A stretch of 64,000 nt of DNA from Rapana venosa. Lineage: Eukaryota > Mollusca > Gastropoda > Neogastropoda > Muricidae. A program made the position numbers and the translations under genes. The DNA lies in NCBI GenBank assembly GCA_028751875.1, contig CM054155.1, positions 9,156,082-9,220,081 of the forward strand. The letters are read 5' to 3'. The notes under the pieces were generated by a model. The model worked only from the letters and a program-made list of their open reading frames with translations. It did not search any database and was not told the DNA's origin. Shown piece after piece: positions 39,801 to 51,119 of the stretch (within the stretch, counting starts at the first letter, position 1; the number at the start of each line of letters is the position of its first letter).

Positions 39801-41170
39801 AAAAAAAATTTAAACCCGGTTTTTCAAAAGATACTATAAAAAATTTCCCTACCTTTTATTTTTTTTTTTAAAATTATTTTTTTTAATTTTTTTTTAATTT
39901 TTTTATTATTTATTATTTTATTATTTTTTTATTTTTTGTTGTTTTTTTTCGGGTTTGCGGGAAAACTTTTAAAAGAAGTACAACATTCCCCATTTAAACA
40001 TTTAGCCCAATCCAAAAAATAATGTTTTTTTGAAAATTTTTGGGTTTCCCAATGATTTGTTTTACTCGACAACTTTAAGGTCCTTTGTAAAGAGGTTTCG
40101 GATTGCTGAATTTTTGGCGGCTTTTTTCCTTTCAATTTGTGGGCTTGGTTAAAACTTCAGCTTCCTGGCAAAAAATGTTTTGTTGTGGTTTTTGTTGTTC
40201 TGTTCTTCTCTGTCTGTTTTTGCTCTGCTTTTTTTCTCTGTTTGTTCTGCTTGCCCCTGTTTTCTCTGCTCTGTTTGTTCTTTCTCTTTCTCTCTGCTGG
40301 CTCTGTCTGCTCTGTTTGCTCTCTGCTTTTTGTTCTGCTTTTGCTCTGCTCTGCTCTCTCTTCCTCTGCTCTGTCTCTTTCTCTGCTCTTTGCTCCCCTG
40401 CTCTGTTCTTTGCTCTGTTTTCTGCTCTGTTCTATGCTCTGCTCTGCTCTCCCCTGCTCTGCTCTTTCTTGCTCTCTGCTCTGTTTCTGCTCTGCTCTGC
40501 TCTGTTCTCCTTGTTGTTTTCTCTGCTCTGTTCTCTCTGCCTTGTTCTCTTCTGCTCGTTTCTGCTCTGTTCTCTCTGCTCTTTCTGTTCCACGCTTTTC
40601 CCCTCCCTTTTGGCCCTCTGTTGTTGTTTTTTTTTTGTTTTCCCCGCAGTTATTCCCCTTTTTGTGGCCGTGGGCTGAGCCCCCGGAGGTTTTCAATCCT
40701 TTCCCACCCTCATCCCTCCCTCACCCTCCTCCCTTCCCCACCCGCCCCTCCTTTCCAACCCCACTTCCCCACCTCTTTACCTCTTTTTTCTACCCCGCCC
40801 TACCCCCCCCTCTCTTACCACACCCATACCCACACAAAAATACCCACACCCATCCTTTACCCAAGCCAATACCCAACCCTCCCACCCACACCCCTCTACC
40901 CTCACCCACCCTCCCACACCCTCCTCCCCCCACACCCACCCTACCCTCACCCACCCTACCCTCTTACCCCACCACCCACACCCCCACCCACCTCCCCACA
41001 CCCACCCTCCCAAACACCCCCCCCCTTTACCCCACACCCTCCCCACCAAAACCCACTCTACCCACACCCCTCCTCCCCAAAACCCCCTACCCTCACCCAC
41101 CCTACCCCCCCCCCCCTTACACCCCCCCCTACCCCCCCTCCCCTCACCCCCCTCTCCTTTAAGGGGAAAA
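39801..41170. other. T-rich, (CTCTG)n and C-rich low-complexity region
   Basis: T-runs at 39850-39950, CTCTG-type pentamers at 40190-40600, and CCCTACCC/CCCACCC words at 40690-41160. Long frames (341-355 codons) are compositional artefacts. Confidence 0.65.
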
Positions 41171-41615
41171 ACACCTGTCGACCCCAAGTTCGTGTGATGT
41201 GTGTGTGTCAAAGTCAAAGTCAAATTTTTTTCAGATGGTCAGAATAAGCAGTGCGGCTCTTGTATATCAACCCATTTTTTTAAAACAGATAAAAACGTAA
41301 TTTATTGCATACATAGACGAAAAAAAAATAAACAATGTGACCCTACAAATCAAACAAAAGAAAATAATAATTTATGTAACTTAAAAAACAACAATAAAAA
41401 ATGTTAAACCCATAAATCAAAGAGAGGAAAAAAAATCTTGAAAAATTTTCACCCACCAAAGAAACAACAAAATGAAACCAACCAAACCAAACAAACAAAA
41501 ACCAAAAGCCACGAAAAGCCCAAAACCCCCCCAACCCACCCACCCAAACAACTAAACAAAGCAAAAAAACAGAGAATCAACAATAACAACACAACAACAA
41601 CACAGCACACCCACA

Positions 41616-41670
<55 letters not shown>

Positions 41671-41874
41671 CACAACACACACCAACACACACACACACGT
41701 ACACAGCCAACAGCAACAAGAACAAACATACACACAAGGGCAATAACAGCCCAAAACAAATAAAAAAAATATAGATAATCAAAAAACAAAAAAACAAAAA
41801 AACAACAAAAACCCCAAAAAGTAAAAAAAAGACCCTAAAAACCTTACTTTATTTTTTCCCTTCCCGCTTGTATT
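41171..41874. repeat. A-rich stretch with (CA)n
   Basis: AAAACA words throughout and (CA)n at about 41605-41690. No coding signal. Confidence 0.7.
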
Positions 41875-42990
41875 CTGTGGCGTCGCGGGGAGTTTATAAC
41901 TGTCTGCTGCAAGGCGGGTGCTTGGAGGAGGGACAAACCATGGACTTTCAGTGTTTCTGCCACGGAATCACTCCGGTCGCCTGGTCTACTCTGGCCCCGT
42001 GCCCGAGTACCTCATTGTAAGCACGGCAGGACTGGTGGGTTTTGGGGGCATCCCGTGAGGTGCCCAACCACTTGGTTCGTTGTTGTTCAATTTGGGGTTG
42101 GACGGGGTGGCCCTACCAGCTTGATCACCCCCTTTTCTTTTCTTGTCTTCCCGGTCTTGTTGACGGCTTTCCCCAGCACTTCATTTTACTACGTTACCAG
42201 TTTTGCTCCAGGGCTTTTGTCAGGAGCCATGTCTGGCACTGGTAGTGAGAGTTGCAGGAAGATGGCGATTGATCAGCTTTGCCGTGGTGCTCATAGGGTG
42301 TTAAGATGTCGCAGAAGTGGGGCAAGTTGATAGCTGGACTGCGTTTGCTTTATAGGACAGGTGGTTTTATTTTCATGTCCAGTTTTCCATATTCTGTGGA
42401 ATATACTGTCTAAGCACTTGAATTCAGTCGTCCTTTATAGTTGATTCCGTTTGATGTTGATTTGAGCTTTTATGGTGTTCTACTGACGGTCATGACTTCG
42501 GTCTTGCTTACGCTGATTTTCATGCCATAGGTGTCACAGCATGTCTAGGTGGTTCTGTGTGCTCTTGCTGCTTGTCTTTGTAGTTCAGTGATCATGACTT
42601 GTCATCAGCAAACAGAAGTTCGTGAGTGCCTCCAGGTCTGAGTTGGCTTCCGTTGTTGATCTGATCATAGATATGATGAAGAGTAGAGGGGAAGGACGCA
42701 GCCCTGTCTCACCCCAGACGTCTCAGGGGAACCAGTTGGTAAGTCCACTTGGAGTGCGAACTGCGCTCTGCTGATGTTGTATACAGATCTAATTTGTCTA
42801 AGAGTGCCCCTTTGTCATTCTTGCTCCAGGGACCCCTCCAGAGCTTATCTCTGTTTCAATCTGTCAAAAGCCTTTTCTTGGTCGACAACTACTAGGTGGA
42901 GTGCTTGATTGTACTCAAGAGCTCTCTCACTCAGTTTGTCTCAGTGCAAGATCGCATCAGTACAAGGCCTCTCCCTTACCTGAGCAACTG
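41875..42990 (-). mobile_element. LINE-delta fragment (RT to C-terminus), decayed
   Basis: Minus-strand order: 'VVDQEKAFDR' (palm A, about 42870-42900), 'SGVRQGC' (motif B, about 42700-42725), 'HELLFADDKS' (catalytic FADD, about 42595-42625), then a C-terminal region that aligns step for step with 49440-50270. Frequent frameshifts. The right end is at about 42990. Confidence 0.85.
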
Positions 42991-43039
42991 AGCTGTTTGT
43001 TTTGTTTTGTTTAATGTCCATTCTATACTGGTGATAATA

Positions 43040-43146
43040 CAATATTAATAATAAATAATAATAATAATAATAAAATTAATAATAATAATAATAATGTATG
43101 GAATTTATATAGCGCTGATTATTGTAAAGCAAAGAATCAAAGCGGC
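43040..43146 (-). repeat. (AAT)n and LINE-gamma-like tail
   Basis: AATAATAAT then 'GGAATTTATATAGCGCTGAT' and 'AAGAATCAAAGCGGCTTC', abutting the 3' end of SINE-B. Confidence 0.75.
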
Positions 43147-43154
43147 TTCAGAAT

Positions 43155-43576
43155 TGATTTCATACCACTGTAATGTCAAGGCAGATTTCTCTCCATGAAA
43201 TTCGGGGCTGCTCTACCCGGGGAGAGCGGGGAGGGAGAACGCGTCGCCACTTAGCGCTGACGCCCACCTTTTCACCCTTTTTTTTTTCTGCAGCTGGAAT
43301 TTGTTTCCCTATCAGAGGTGGCTTTTTTCTATGAATTTTGCCAGGGACATACTCTCTTGTTGCCGTGGGTTTTTTACGGCGATAAATAATTGACGTGTAA
43401 CACACGGACCTCGGTTTATCATCTCATCGAAAGACTAGCGCCCGACCACCACTCATGGTCTATTGGATGGGGGACAAAATTTACGGTCCAAACGGGGTCC
43501 GAACCGCGCCACACTTCAGCCCTGACTTTTCGCTTTCTAGGCAGGCGCGTTACCTTAGACCACCGCTCCACCATAG
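43155..43576 (-). mobile_element. SINE-B copy, full length
   Basis: The minus-strand equivalent of SINE-B is complete: tail near 43160, 'GAAATTCGGGGCTGCTCTAC', 'TTGCCGTGGGTTTTTTACGG', core 'CTCGGTTTATCATCTCATCG' (about 43411-43430), and the head with A-box region near 43550-43570. Confidence 0.88.
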
Positions 43577-43699
43577 GACATACCCCGCATCAACCATACT
43601 CCCTCTCTCATGTATGTATATTTATATTATGCACAAACTGTCTTACCAATAGAGATTTTACTGGGAAGAATATATAATCTCATCAAAGTGATGTTATGA

Positions 43700-45614
43700 A
43701 ACTGCAGAGAGTCATATAAAACTTCTTGAAACAGTGCATAGTTTTATGTATATCCTATTCCTCTCTTTTTGAACAGGTCAGTTGGTTTGGGCAATCAACA
43801 ATTAAATGGTGGATTGAAAGAGTTTGGAGTCAGCAACATGCACATTTTAGACTATTTGGTGTTCCATGCATTTAGCCGCATTCTTATATTATTTAAAAAT
43901 GTTTACTTTCCGTGAGCAATGAATGGTTCAAAGTGTTTTCTTCATTTTGGAATGCACACAATAATCAATTTAGCATTAATTTCATGCGAGGACAGAATGC
44001 GATATTGGAATTCAAAGTTTTCAATGTTGCAATCAGAGGCACCTGGTTTTGATAAAGAATCAACCAACTCATTCAATAGATTCACAGGAGAGAAGGGACC
44101 CAGAAAAAGTTATTTGTATGCCTCTGCTTGCAATACAATGGATCAAGAATTTATTCTAAAATACAACATCTTTCTTTGTCCCTGCCAGTGCTTTAGTGCA
44201 TCAATACTGCTTTTGAGTCAACGCATAAAATAATGTGGCGAATATCAAGCGCAGTAATTGACAAAAAATTCAGGCCCTTAGGTTTGCAAAACATTTCACA
44301 CGTAAACATTTGAAAAATGTTTTCACTATATGAAATGATTTTTGTACTTTGAAAACAGGAATCACTCAAATGCTGCCCATTTCTTCTGATTCCAGTACAG
44401 ATCCATCTGTATACATTTTAATATAATTAGGTATAATTACTGTAAATGTGTCTTTTTACATCAACGATGAGCAAATTTTGATCCTCGTTTATTTTACATC
44501 CGTGTAGCCAGTGTCATAATTAGCTGTATATGTTCCCAAGGAGCATTTGAGGAACCATTGGAAAAATTTAATTGTTTGTTAGGTCAATACCAATTTGTCT
44601 TTTACTAATGAATCTGTATAATTTTTATTTGGCAGCAGAAATGAAATATTGCTTGCTCGTTTTGGATAAGCAGTGTCTTGATTCATAAGAATTTCTCCTT
44701 ATACTGATTTGGAACAAGGGGGGGGGGGGGGGAGAGACTTCGGAATCACATACTTTGATACGGCCAATTCTTCATTGATCAGAAAGGGAGAAGTGTAACT
44801 GTGCTTCTTATACAGTATTAGTTATGTTTGCATGGACCTGGAACGCCAAGTGCTCGGTTTATGGGCTATACTGTCTAATCTTTGCAATTTTTTAGGTAGA
44901 TAATCTGAGAAGAAAAATAACTTTCTTGTTCATAGATTAATTTTGAGGTACTAAAGATTGAGCAAAATGTATCAGTTGTTTGGTATCTTGGGCTCCATGG
45001 CCTGAGAACTTATTATTTTTAAAAAAGTTTAAATATTTTTCTAGCCTCAGATATTAACTGGTTGTTGTGCAACTTCCAGCTAGCTTTCTAGTTAAAATTA
45101 ACTAAGAATTTGACATATGGTTTATTACTATAAGCACTGTTCCTTCCTAATTTCAGGATTGGTAATTTTGGATGGGTTTTCACATTATTTAAAATGCACA
45201 GACATGTTTTTTTCTGCAAGATAATTCTAAGTTTTTCTCATTCATAAAATTACAGGAATTTATTAAGCTCGTCTTGATATAATTTTTCAAATGATTGATT
45301 AACTCTTTTTATGGCGTTTTTCGAACTGATGAATTTATCCATATAGCGATATCATCAGCATACTGAGCAACTTGTGTATTCAGTTGTACAAACAACTAGG
45401 AAGGTTCATGTACAAGAATAGAGAACAAAATCGGGGCAAGCACTGATCTCTGCGGAATACCTAAATCAATAGACTTAAAGGATGAGTAGACTGGACCCAG
45501 TTTAGTACAAATTGATCTATCAGATAAAAATTTTGTAAGATATTTATATAACATTCCATTGATACCAATGTGCCTCAATTTATGCAACAAATGTTCATGA
45601 CAGACTCTGTCAAA
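43700..45614 (-). mobile_element. LINE-epsilon relative: RT part, RNase H and tail, decayed
   Basis: Minus-strand signals in order: 'CHEHLLHKLRHIGINGMLYK' and 'GIPQRSVLAPILFSILVH' (45396-45611), 'AQYADDIAIWINSS' (about 45330-45375), then much decay, 'VYTDGSV' (RNase H first Asp, about 44400-44420), a CVDS-type block (about 44215-44235) and a tail toward 43900. The order matches 29253-30800, but with many stops. It is joined at its 5' side to LINE-delta sequence. Confidence 0.8.
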
Positions 45615-45761
45615 CTGAGCGTCACACAGTAGGTGTTCTGCTTTTGCTCTAGAGCGCTGCTCTAGGATTTTTGCGTACATCTTTCCTACATAGCTGAGGA
45701 GTGAAATGCCCCTGTAGGCAATACAGTCCTTTTTATTGCCCTTCTCTTTCCATCTTGGCAC
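45396..45761 (-). pseudogene. Chimeric RT open frame (LINE-delta fingers fused to LINE-epsilon palm)
   Basis: One 121-codon frame without stops. Residues 1-49 ('KDCIAYRGISLLSYVGKMYA', 'KAEHLLCDAQ') are LINE-delta. Residues 50-121 ('FDRVCHEHLLHKLRHIGING', 'SVLAPILFSILVH') are LINE-epsilon type. The junction is at about 45612-45620, and a shared Phe codon marks it. The palm A loop is shortened, since the LINE-delta 'GFRKGRG' region is absent, so the product would not be a normal RT. It is either a template-switch product or an internal deletion between adjacent insertions. Confidence 0.8.
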
Positions 45762-45895
45762 TACAATAGCGTTCTGCCAGTCTTCTGGGACTCTTCTTTC
45801 CTCCCATGCCTTTTGGAAGATGGTTGTGATCCATTTGACTCCAGTCTCTCCACAGGCCAGGATGGCCTCTGTTGTTATGCCATCTGCAACTAAAA
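45615..45895 (-). mobile_element. LINE-delta RT fingers fragment
   Basis: 'ACGETGVKWITTIFQKAWEE'-like residues in shifted frames, then 'RWKEKGNKKDCIAYRGISLL' and 'YAKILEQRSRAKAEHLL', matching 50590-50870. It ends abruptly at the residue after 'DAQ', where the LINE-epsilon palm follows. Confidence 0.85.
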
Positions 45896-46134
45896 AACCT
45901 AAAACCCAAACAAACGAAAAAACAAAACAAAAAAACTAGAACAACACCATCACCGACAAAACAACAACAACAACAACAACGATAACAACAACAAACCCAA
46001 ATGGATACTAACTGATGTATAGTTTCCTTTTAAATCATTTAAACACTTACACACACATACACACACGTGTGTGTGTGTACATGTGTGTGGGAATGTATGT
46101 GTGTATGTGTGAGGGGATGTATGTGTATATGTGT
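45896..46134. other. A-rich (CAA)n and (TG)n stretch
   Basis: ACAACAACA at 45955-45995 and GTGTGTGT words at 46065-46110. No coding signal. Confidence 0.6.
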
Positions 46135-46270
46135 TGTCATCCGTTGCCACAGGCACACAATGGCCTACTCTTTCAACAAGCGAAACAAGGTTCAACGTGA
46201 GCGCAAGATGTTCTGCGCAGCGTGTATTCGCACACGGGGCGTCGCTTTATACAGTCTCACCCGAAGTTCA
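46135..46270 (-). mobile_element. SINE-A fragment
   Basis: 'CATCCGTTGCCACAGGCACA' to 'TTTATACAGTCTCACCCGAA'. It is the middle part of SINE-A without head or tail, cut by the next SINE-A copy. Confidence 0.8.
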
Positions 46271-46277
46271 TTAAAAA

Positions 46278-46665
46278 AAATTTTTTAAGTTTATTCTTTT
46301 ATATCGAGGATCTTGGAATAAGCACTGTGCGCTTTATTACATCCGTCCAGTTTGTTATGCGGTTTTGTAAATTTTGTCATTATGTTTTCATCGGATTACA
46401 ATGGCCTAGTCCTTAAACCTAAAAAATAAAAAAAAAAAGCGGACATGATTTAACGTGTGGCGGCAAAGATGTTTGCGTGCGTTCGCAACGGGGCCTGGGT
46501 TTATAGTCTCATCCGATTCGGGGGGGGGGGGGGGGGGGGAGGGATGGATAGTGGAGTCTGACTGATGTAAACTCCAGGGGAAAATATCCCCTTGAACGGG
46601 AATCGAACCCGGGTCGTCAGATTGCGAGCGCAATGTTCTAACCACTAGGCTATCCTGTCCCCCAA
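46278..46665 (-). mobile_element. SINE-A copy with internal G-run
   Basis: Tail 'TTCTTTTATATCGAGGATCT', core near 46495-46515, and B box 'CGGGAATCGAACCCGGGTCG' (46598-46617). The head ends 'CCACTAGGCTATCCTGTCCC'. A run of about 21 G at 46520-46540 lies between core and head. Confidence 0.88.
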
Positions 46666-46929
46666 AGTCAATGAGCAGACTAGCCTGTGACCCTGTAGGT
46701 GGAAGAGGAGGAGGAGAACTGGTTTTGATGTGGCGATGGTCGCCTGCGCCTATGCTGCCTTCCCCACAGCTTGAGGCTGTACCCACCTGCCCCGTGTCAT
46801 GTCATGTCATGTCATGTCATGTCTCCATCAAGAGAACGCCATCACCCAGTCCAGTCCTGATGTTTACAGCCCCGCAGACCACAGAGGCCAGATCAGGGCT
46901 GTAGGTCACCTCGTCATTTTTTAAAATCT
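46666..46929. other. Unannotated stretch with (CATGT)n
   Basis: Five copies of ATGTC at about 46797-46821. No gene signal otherwise. Confidence 0.5.
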
Positions 46930-47640
46930 CAGATTAAAACCGTACAGCTATATACAGATTAAAACAGGTTGTAAAACCAACTCTACTGTCGTTCCTTGTA
47001 GCAACGCCCTGGTCAACCATAAAGGGCAACTCAGGATGCGCACCGCGTTGTGGGAAAAACCACATCAACCACATATAACATGAGATAAAACTAAAACCAG
47101 ATTCCTTAAAACAGTCTCGCTCTCAGTGACCAACTGTAACACTTTCAGTCATATCAGACGGAAAAAAGCCAGAGTCTCTCATGAAGTTAAAAATGGTGTC
47201 TGGTGGAAACTTCACGAAAAAGGATCTTTAGGGAGTCTGCAGTAAAATGCTTGTGCCTAATATCCTGGACATCTCGACACTCCAGAAGCAGAGGCTTGAT
47301 GGTTACCCGCACATCACAAGTCACACAGCGTGGGGTTCCCTCTCCTTTAACCAAACGAAGGTGGGTGATAGGAAAAGAACCCGAACCCGTGTGTAGCCTG
47401 GTGAGCACTGTTGCTTGCTTCCCCTCGGAGAACAGCCACAGGGCATTGACCTGCAGTGGAGGTTCGACTGCAGAGTTCTCTCCCCACCCAAGAGAGCGGG
47501 AGATCTTTGCATGGCGTTCTCTCCAGACAAACACACAGTCGTTGATCAACGTTATGATAAACAGCACTCGTTGAAAAGTAATAAAATGTGCTCCGAAAAC
47601 CAGTCTTGTCAACGATAAACAGCACTGCTGCATCTCCAGA
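46930..47640 (-). pseudogene. LINE C-terminal domain fragment (I/jockey-like)
   Basis: A minus-strand 148-codon frame (47187-47633) with 'TRLHTGSGSFPITHLRLVKG', 'PRCVTCDVRVTIKPLLLECR' and 'FTADSLKILF'. This is the post-RT/RNase H Cys-His module (C-x2-C...H/K-x-LLLEC) common to I- and jockey-type LINEs. The expected His before LLLEC is replaced by Lys here. The 5' side of the frame runs into the 55-bp minisatellite. The 3' side (46930-47185) has no frame and may be 3' untranslated sequence. Confidence 0.75.
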
Positions 47641-48050
47641 CAAACACACAGTCGTTGATCAGCGTTATGATAAACAGCACTGTCGCAGCTTCAGACAAAC
47701 ACACAGTCGTTGATCAGCGTTATGATAAACAGCACTGTTGAATCTCCAGACAAACACACAGTCGTTGGAAGTGATCAGCGTTATGATAAACAGCACTGTT
47801 GAATCTCCAGACAAACACACAGTCGTTGATCAGCGTTATGATAAACAGCACTGTTACATCTTCAGACAAACACACAGTCGTTGATCAGCGTTATGATAAA
47901 CAGCGCTATTGCATCTCCATACAAACACACAGTCTTTGCAAGTGATCAACGTTATGATAAACAACACTGTTGCATCTTCGGATAAACACACAGTCATTTG
48001 AAAGTGATCAGCGTTATGATAAACAGCACTGGTGCATCAGATTGTTAACA
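47510..48050. repeat. 55-bp minisatellite, about 9 units
   Basis: The unit contains 'CAGACAAACACACAGTCGTT' and 'GATCAGCGTTATGATAAACA', with 55-bp spacing and some 61-bp units carrying an extra GGAAGT. The leftmost unit is continuous with the LINE C-terminal frame. Confidence 0.92.
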
Positions 48051-48689
48051 GGGCTGACTATGATTTGCATTTCGCAAAACATGTAGTATTAAAAATGTTT
48101 TTGAAAAATGTTGTGTTATATGATGATTGATTGATGGTTATTATTATTGTTGTTGCATCGTGTTTTTGGTTGTGATGTGATTCGCAACATCAGTCATTCA
48201 TCAGCTTATATAACACATCATCATCTCAGCAATCATCATCATCAACTTATGTAAATAGTATGTAATAGAAACTAACAGGTTAACTTGCTTGCATAACATG
48301 CCGTTCATAGGGGAACATACATGTTTTGTAAGCGAGCGCTGATTGTTGCTTTACAAGATTCACGCTTATATAATCGCATAACATCATCATGTTATTCTTA
48401 ATTAAAATCTTATTATTATTATTATAGATTATTATATTATTATTATAATATCTATATTTATTATTATTATTAATTAATATAAGTAGTGTTTGTGGTTGTT
48501 GTAAGTGTTGATGTTTCTACTAGGTTTAATACGTATTCACTATAACGTGATTTAACAGCAAACTCCATGATAAATCATTAAGTAAAAGCAGCATGGTCGT
48601 GTGTCAGTGCCCATAAAGGACTATAACACCTCCACTGTGAACTGTAGACAACTCAGCAGCTGATGTTATCTTTTGCGTGAAACACTATA
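48051..48689. other. AT-rich unannotated stretch
   Basis: TTATTATTA repeats at about 48410-48475. No coding or known repeat signal elsewhere. Confidence 0.4.
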
Positions 48690-49030
48690 TTGCACATTCT
48701 GTGGGAAAGCCGGGGCGTTGTCAGTATGAATAGAAGCATCCGCCACATCTTCGCTAAAAATATGTGCCATAAATACCCCTTTCTTCCCTCCATGTTTCTT
48801 CTTTGTGCCTTTTCTTCCTGCACCCTCCTTCTTGTCTATTTTTCTTCCTTCTGGGTCCCTTCTCCTGCCTTTTTCCGAGAGACTTAAAAATCACAGTCCC
48901 AAAACCTCTTTTTCTGAAGCGGAGCTTGGGCCTGAGTTTTTCAGGCGCTTAACCCGGCAGCGGCGCCTTTTCGCTCTTTTAAAACAAAAAGAATAGTTGC
49001 TGTCTGAGCGTTTGAAGAAGAGAAGAAAAA
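48690..49030 (+). repeat. Family I copy
   Basis: 'TTGTCAGTATGAATAGAAGC' (TATA-like position mutated to TATGAATAG), 'CTCCTTCTTGTCTATTTTTC', 'TTCTCCTGCCTTTTTCCGAG', the region equivalent to the inverted repeat, and 'GTTGCTGTCTGAGCGTTTGA' followed by GAAGAAGAG. Matches 59790-60185. Confidence 0.75.
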
Positions 49031-49200
49031 TTAGAAACTCTTAACATTCCCATATCTTGAACTAGTATCAACTCCTTTCTTTGAAGTCATGTCTTTAAGA
49101 ATAGGACAATCAAAAGGTAGACGAGGGACTGTGCTATAATGAGGACATGAGCACGCAGGAGTTTTGGAAAATTTTGTGTTCTAAGCATTTAATAGTAAAA

Positions 49201-49205
<5 letters not shown>

Positions 49206-49268
<63 letters not shown>

Positions 49269-49296
49269 AAATTTCCCCGGGGGGGGGGGGGGGGGA
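49206..49296. repeat. Poly-G run, about 60 plus 23 G
   Basis: About 60 consecutive G at 49207-49266, and a second run at 49280-49295. Length is likely unreliable. Confidence 0.85.
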
Positions 49297-49439
49297 GGAA
49301 AAGCATCAAAATTTACAATTTTTCCCTTCTGTTTCTTGGGGCAGAAATACTTTCAAATGCAAATCCGGGTTTTTTTAAATACAGGAAATTGCAAATCGAT
49401 TTTCCCTTTCTTTGGTGAAATTAGCCTCTTCTTCTTTCT

Positions 49440-49960
49440 TCTTTCTTTCTCTCCCTGGGGGCCTTTTGGCGTCGCGGGGAACACAGCGTCCCCTTCTGCA
49501 GCAAGGCGGGAGGGTTGATGTAGCGACAGGGCATGGGCTCGCAGGGTGGTCAGCCACGGAGTCGCTCATCGTCTCCTTGGTCTACCTCTGGCTTTCCAGC
49601 CATTGTATTTGGTGGTGTATGCCGTAGGGACTGGTTGGTTGGGCGGCATTCTAGTGAGGTGACCAAACCACCTGATCCTTTGTTGTTCGATAGTGGAGAA
49701 TTGGGTTAGTCGACAATGTCTCTGATTACTCATTCTTGATCTGTCGCGTCTGGTCTTGTTGACAACTTTCTCAGGCAGCGCATTTCACATGTGACCAGTT
49801 TTCCTCTAAGGCTTTGTTAGGGCCATGTCGACACTGGTATGTGAGTGTAGGAACGAAGATGGCGTTGATGAGTTTTGCCTTGGTGCTCATTGGGATGCTG
49901 GAATGTTTTAGAAGGGGGCGAGTTGGTAACTGACTGTGTTCGCTTTCTGGCATCTTGTTT
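49440..49960 (-). pseudogene. LINE-delta C-terminal domain
   Basis: 'PLLKHSSIPMSTKAKLINAI' and 'FVPTLTYQC' (49771-49953), then shifted frames rich in Arg and Pro that match the equivalent part of 41875-42420. The 3' end near 49400 has no clear poly-A. Confidence 0.75.
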
Positions 49961-50029
49961 CTATCTCTCTGTCCAATTTTCCATCTTCAGTGAAGAAGCT
50001 GCCAAGGTATTTAAATTCTTTGGTCTGTT

Positions 50030-51115
50030 TCAGCTGGGTGCCGTTGATGTTGATGTCCAGCTTTCCTGGATTTCTGCTGACAGACATAACTTCTGTTTGG
50101 TGATACTGATCTTCATGTCATACCTCTCGCAGCTTGTGTTGAGTTGGTCTGTGTGTTCTTGAAGAGCTGCTTTGTTCTGATTCATCAAGGACTGGTCGTC
50201 AGCAAATAATAGTTCGTTCAGGGCCTCAAGATCTGGGTTGGCTTCCTTTGTAATCTGGTCCATGTAGATCACGAAGAGAAGGGGAGAGAGTACGCAGCCT
50301 TGCCTGACCCCTTATGTAACCGGGAACCAGTCGGATGTTCCACTGGTTGTTCGGACTGTGCTCATACTGTTGGCATAGATTGCTCTGATGTTATCAAGCA
50401 ACTGCCCCTTCACGTCGTACTGCTCCAGGATCTTCCAGAGCTTGTCTCTGTTGACTCGGTTGAAAGCTTTTTCTTGATCAACGAATACTGTATGTAGATC
50501 TTGGTAATATTCGATGGCTCTTTCACACAGCTGTCGGAGTGCAAAAATGACATCGGTGCACCCTCTTCCTTTCCGAAAGCAAAACTGGGCATTGCTCAGT
50601 AGGTGTTCTGCTTTGGCTCTTGTGCGCTGTTCCAGAATCTTTGCATACATTTTCCCTACATGGCTGAGAAGTGAAATGCCTCTGTAGGTGCTTCAGTCTC
50701 TCTTGCTGCCCTTCTTCTTCCAAATTGGCACCACTATTGCATTTTGCCAGTCCATTGGTACTTTCCTCTCTTCCCATGCTTTCTGGAAGATGATGGTGAG
50801 CCACTTAACTCCCGTTTCTCCGCATGCAAGGATGGCTTCAGTTGTTATGCCGTCATCGCCTGCCGCTTTGCCCTTTGGGCTGGTCTTAATTGCTTTTCTT
50901 GTTTCAGCTTCAAGGATTTGGGGCTCTAACTGGTCTTTATAGCGTGGTGAGAACTGAGATCTGGAAGCTTGTACTCCAGATGGGTTTAAAAGATCTTTAA
51001 AATAGTCTTCCCATCGTTTCAGAATTTCCTCTTCTTTGTGCAGTGCCTCTCCATTTGCATCATTCACTACTGTTGTTGGATTGAATGGCTCATATCTTAC
51101 TCTCATCGTCTTCAC
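50030..51115 (-). pseudogene. LINE-delta reverse transcriptase
   Basis: Fingers: 'VVPIWKKKGSKRD' (about 50693-50740), 'MYAKILEQRTRAKAEHLLSN' (50591-50650) and 'FRKGRGCTDVIFALRQLCER'. Palm A: 'HTVFVDQEKAFNRVNRDKLW' (about 50443-50500). Motif B: 'TSGTSDWFPVT', then a stop in the GVRQGC region. Motif C: 'ELLFADDQSL' (about 50185-50215), after 'YMDQITKEANPD'. The thumb has 'SCERYDMKISITKQK'. Three frame breaks (about 50300, 50660 and 50690). All RT core blocks are recognisable. Confidence 0.9.
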
Positions 51116-51119
51116 ACTT

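Noticed and set aside
32100..41170. Reading the odd base-run region as a novel coding or structural system
   Set aside because: The pattern of inflated homopolymers and the adjacent gap is better explained by sequence quality.
40137..41247. 341- and 355-codon frames
   Set aside because: Encoded by CTCTG and CCCTA low-complexity sequence in a homopolymer-inflated region near the assembly gap.
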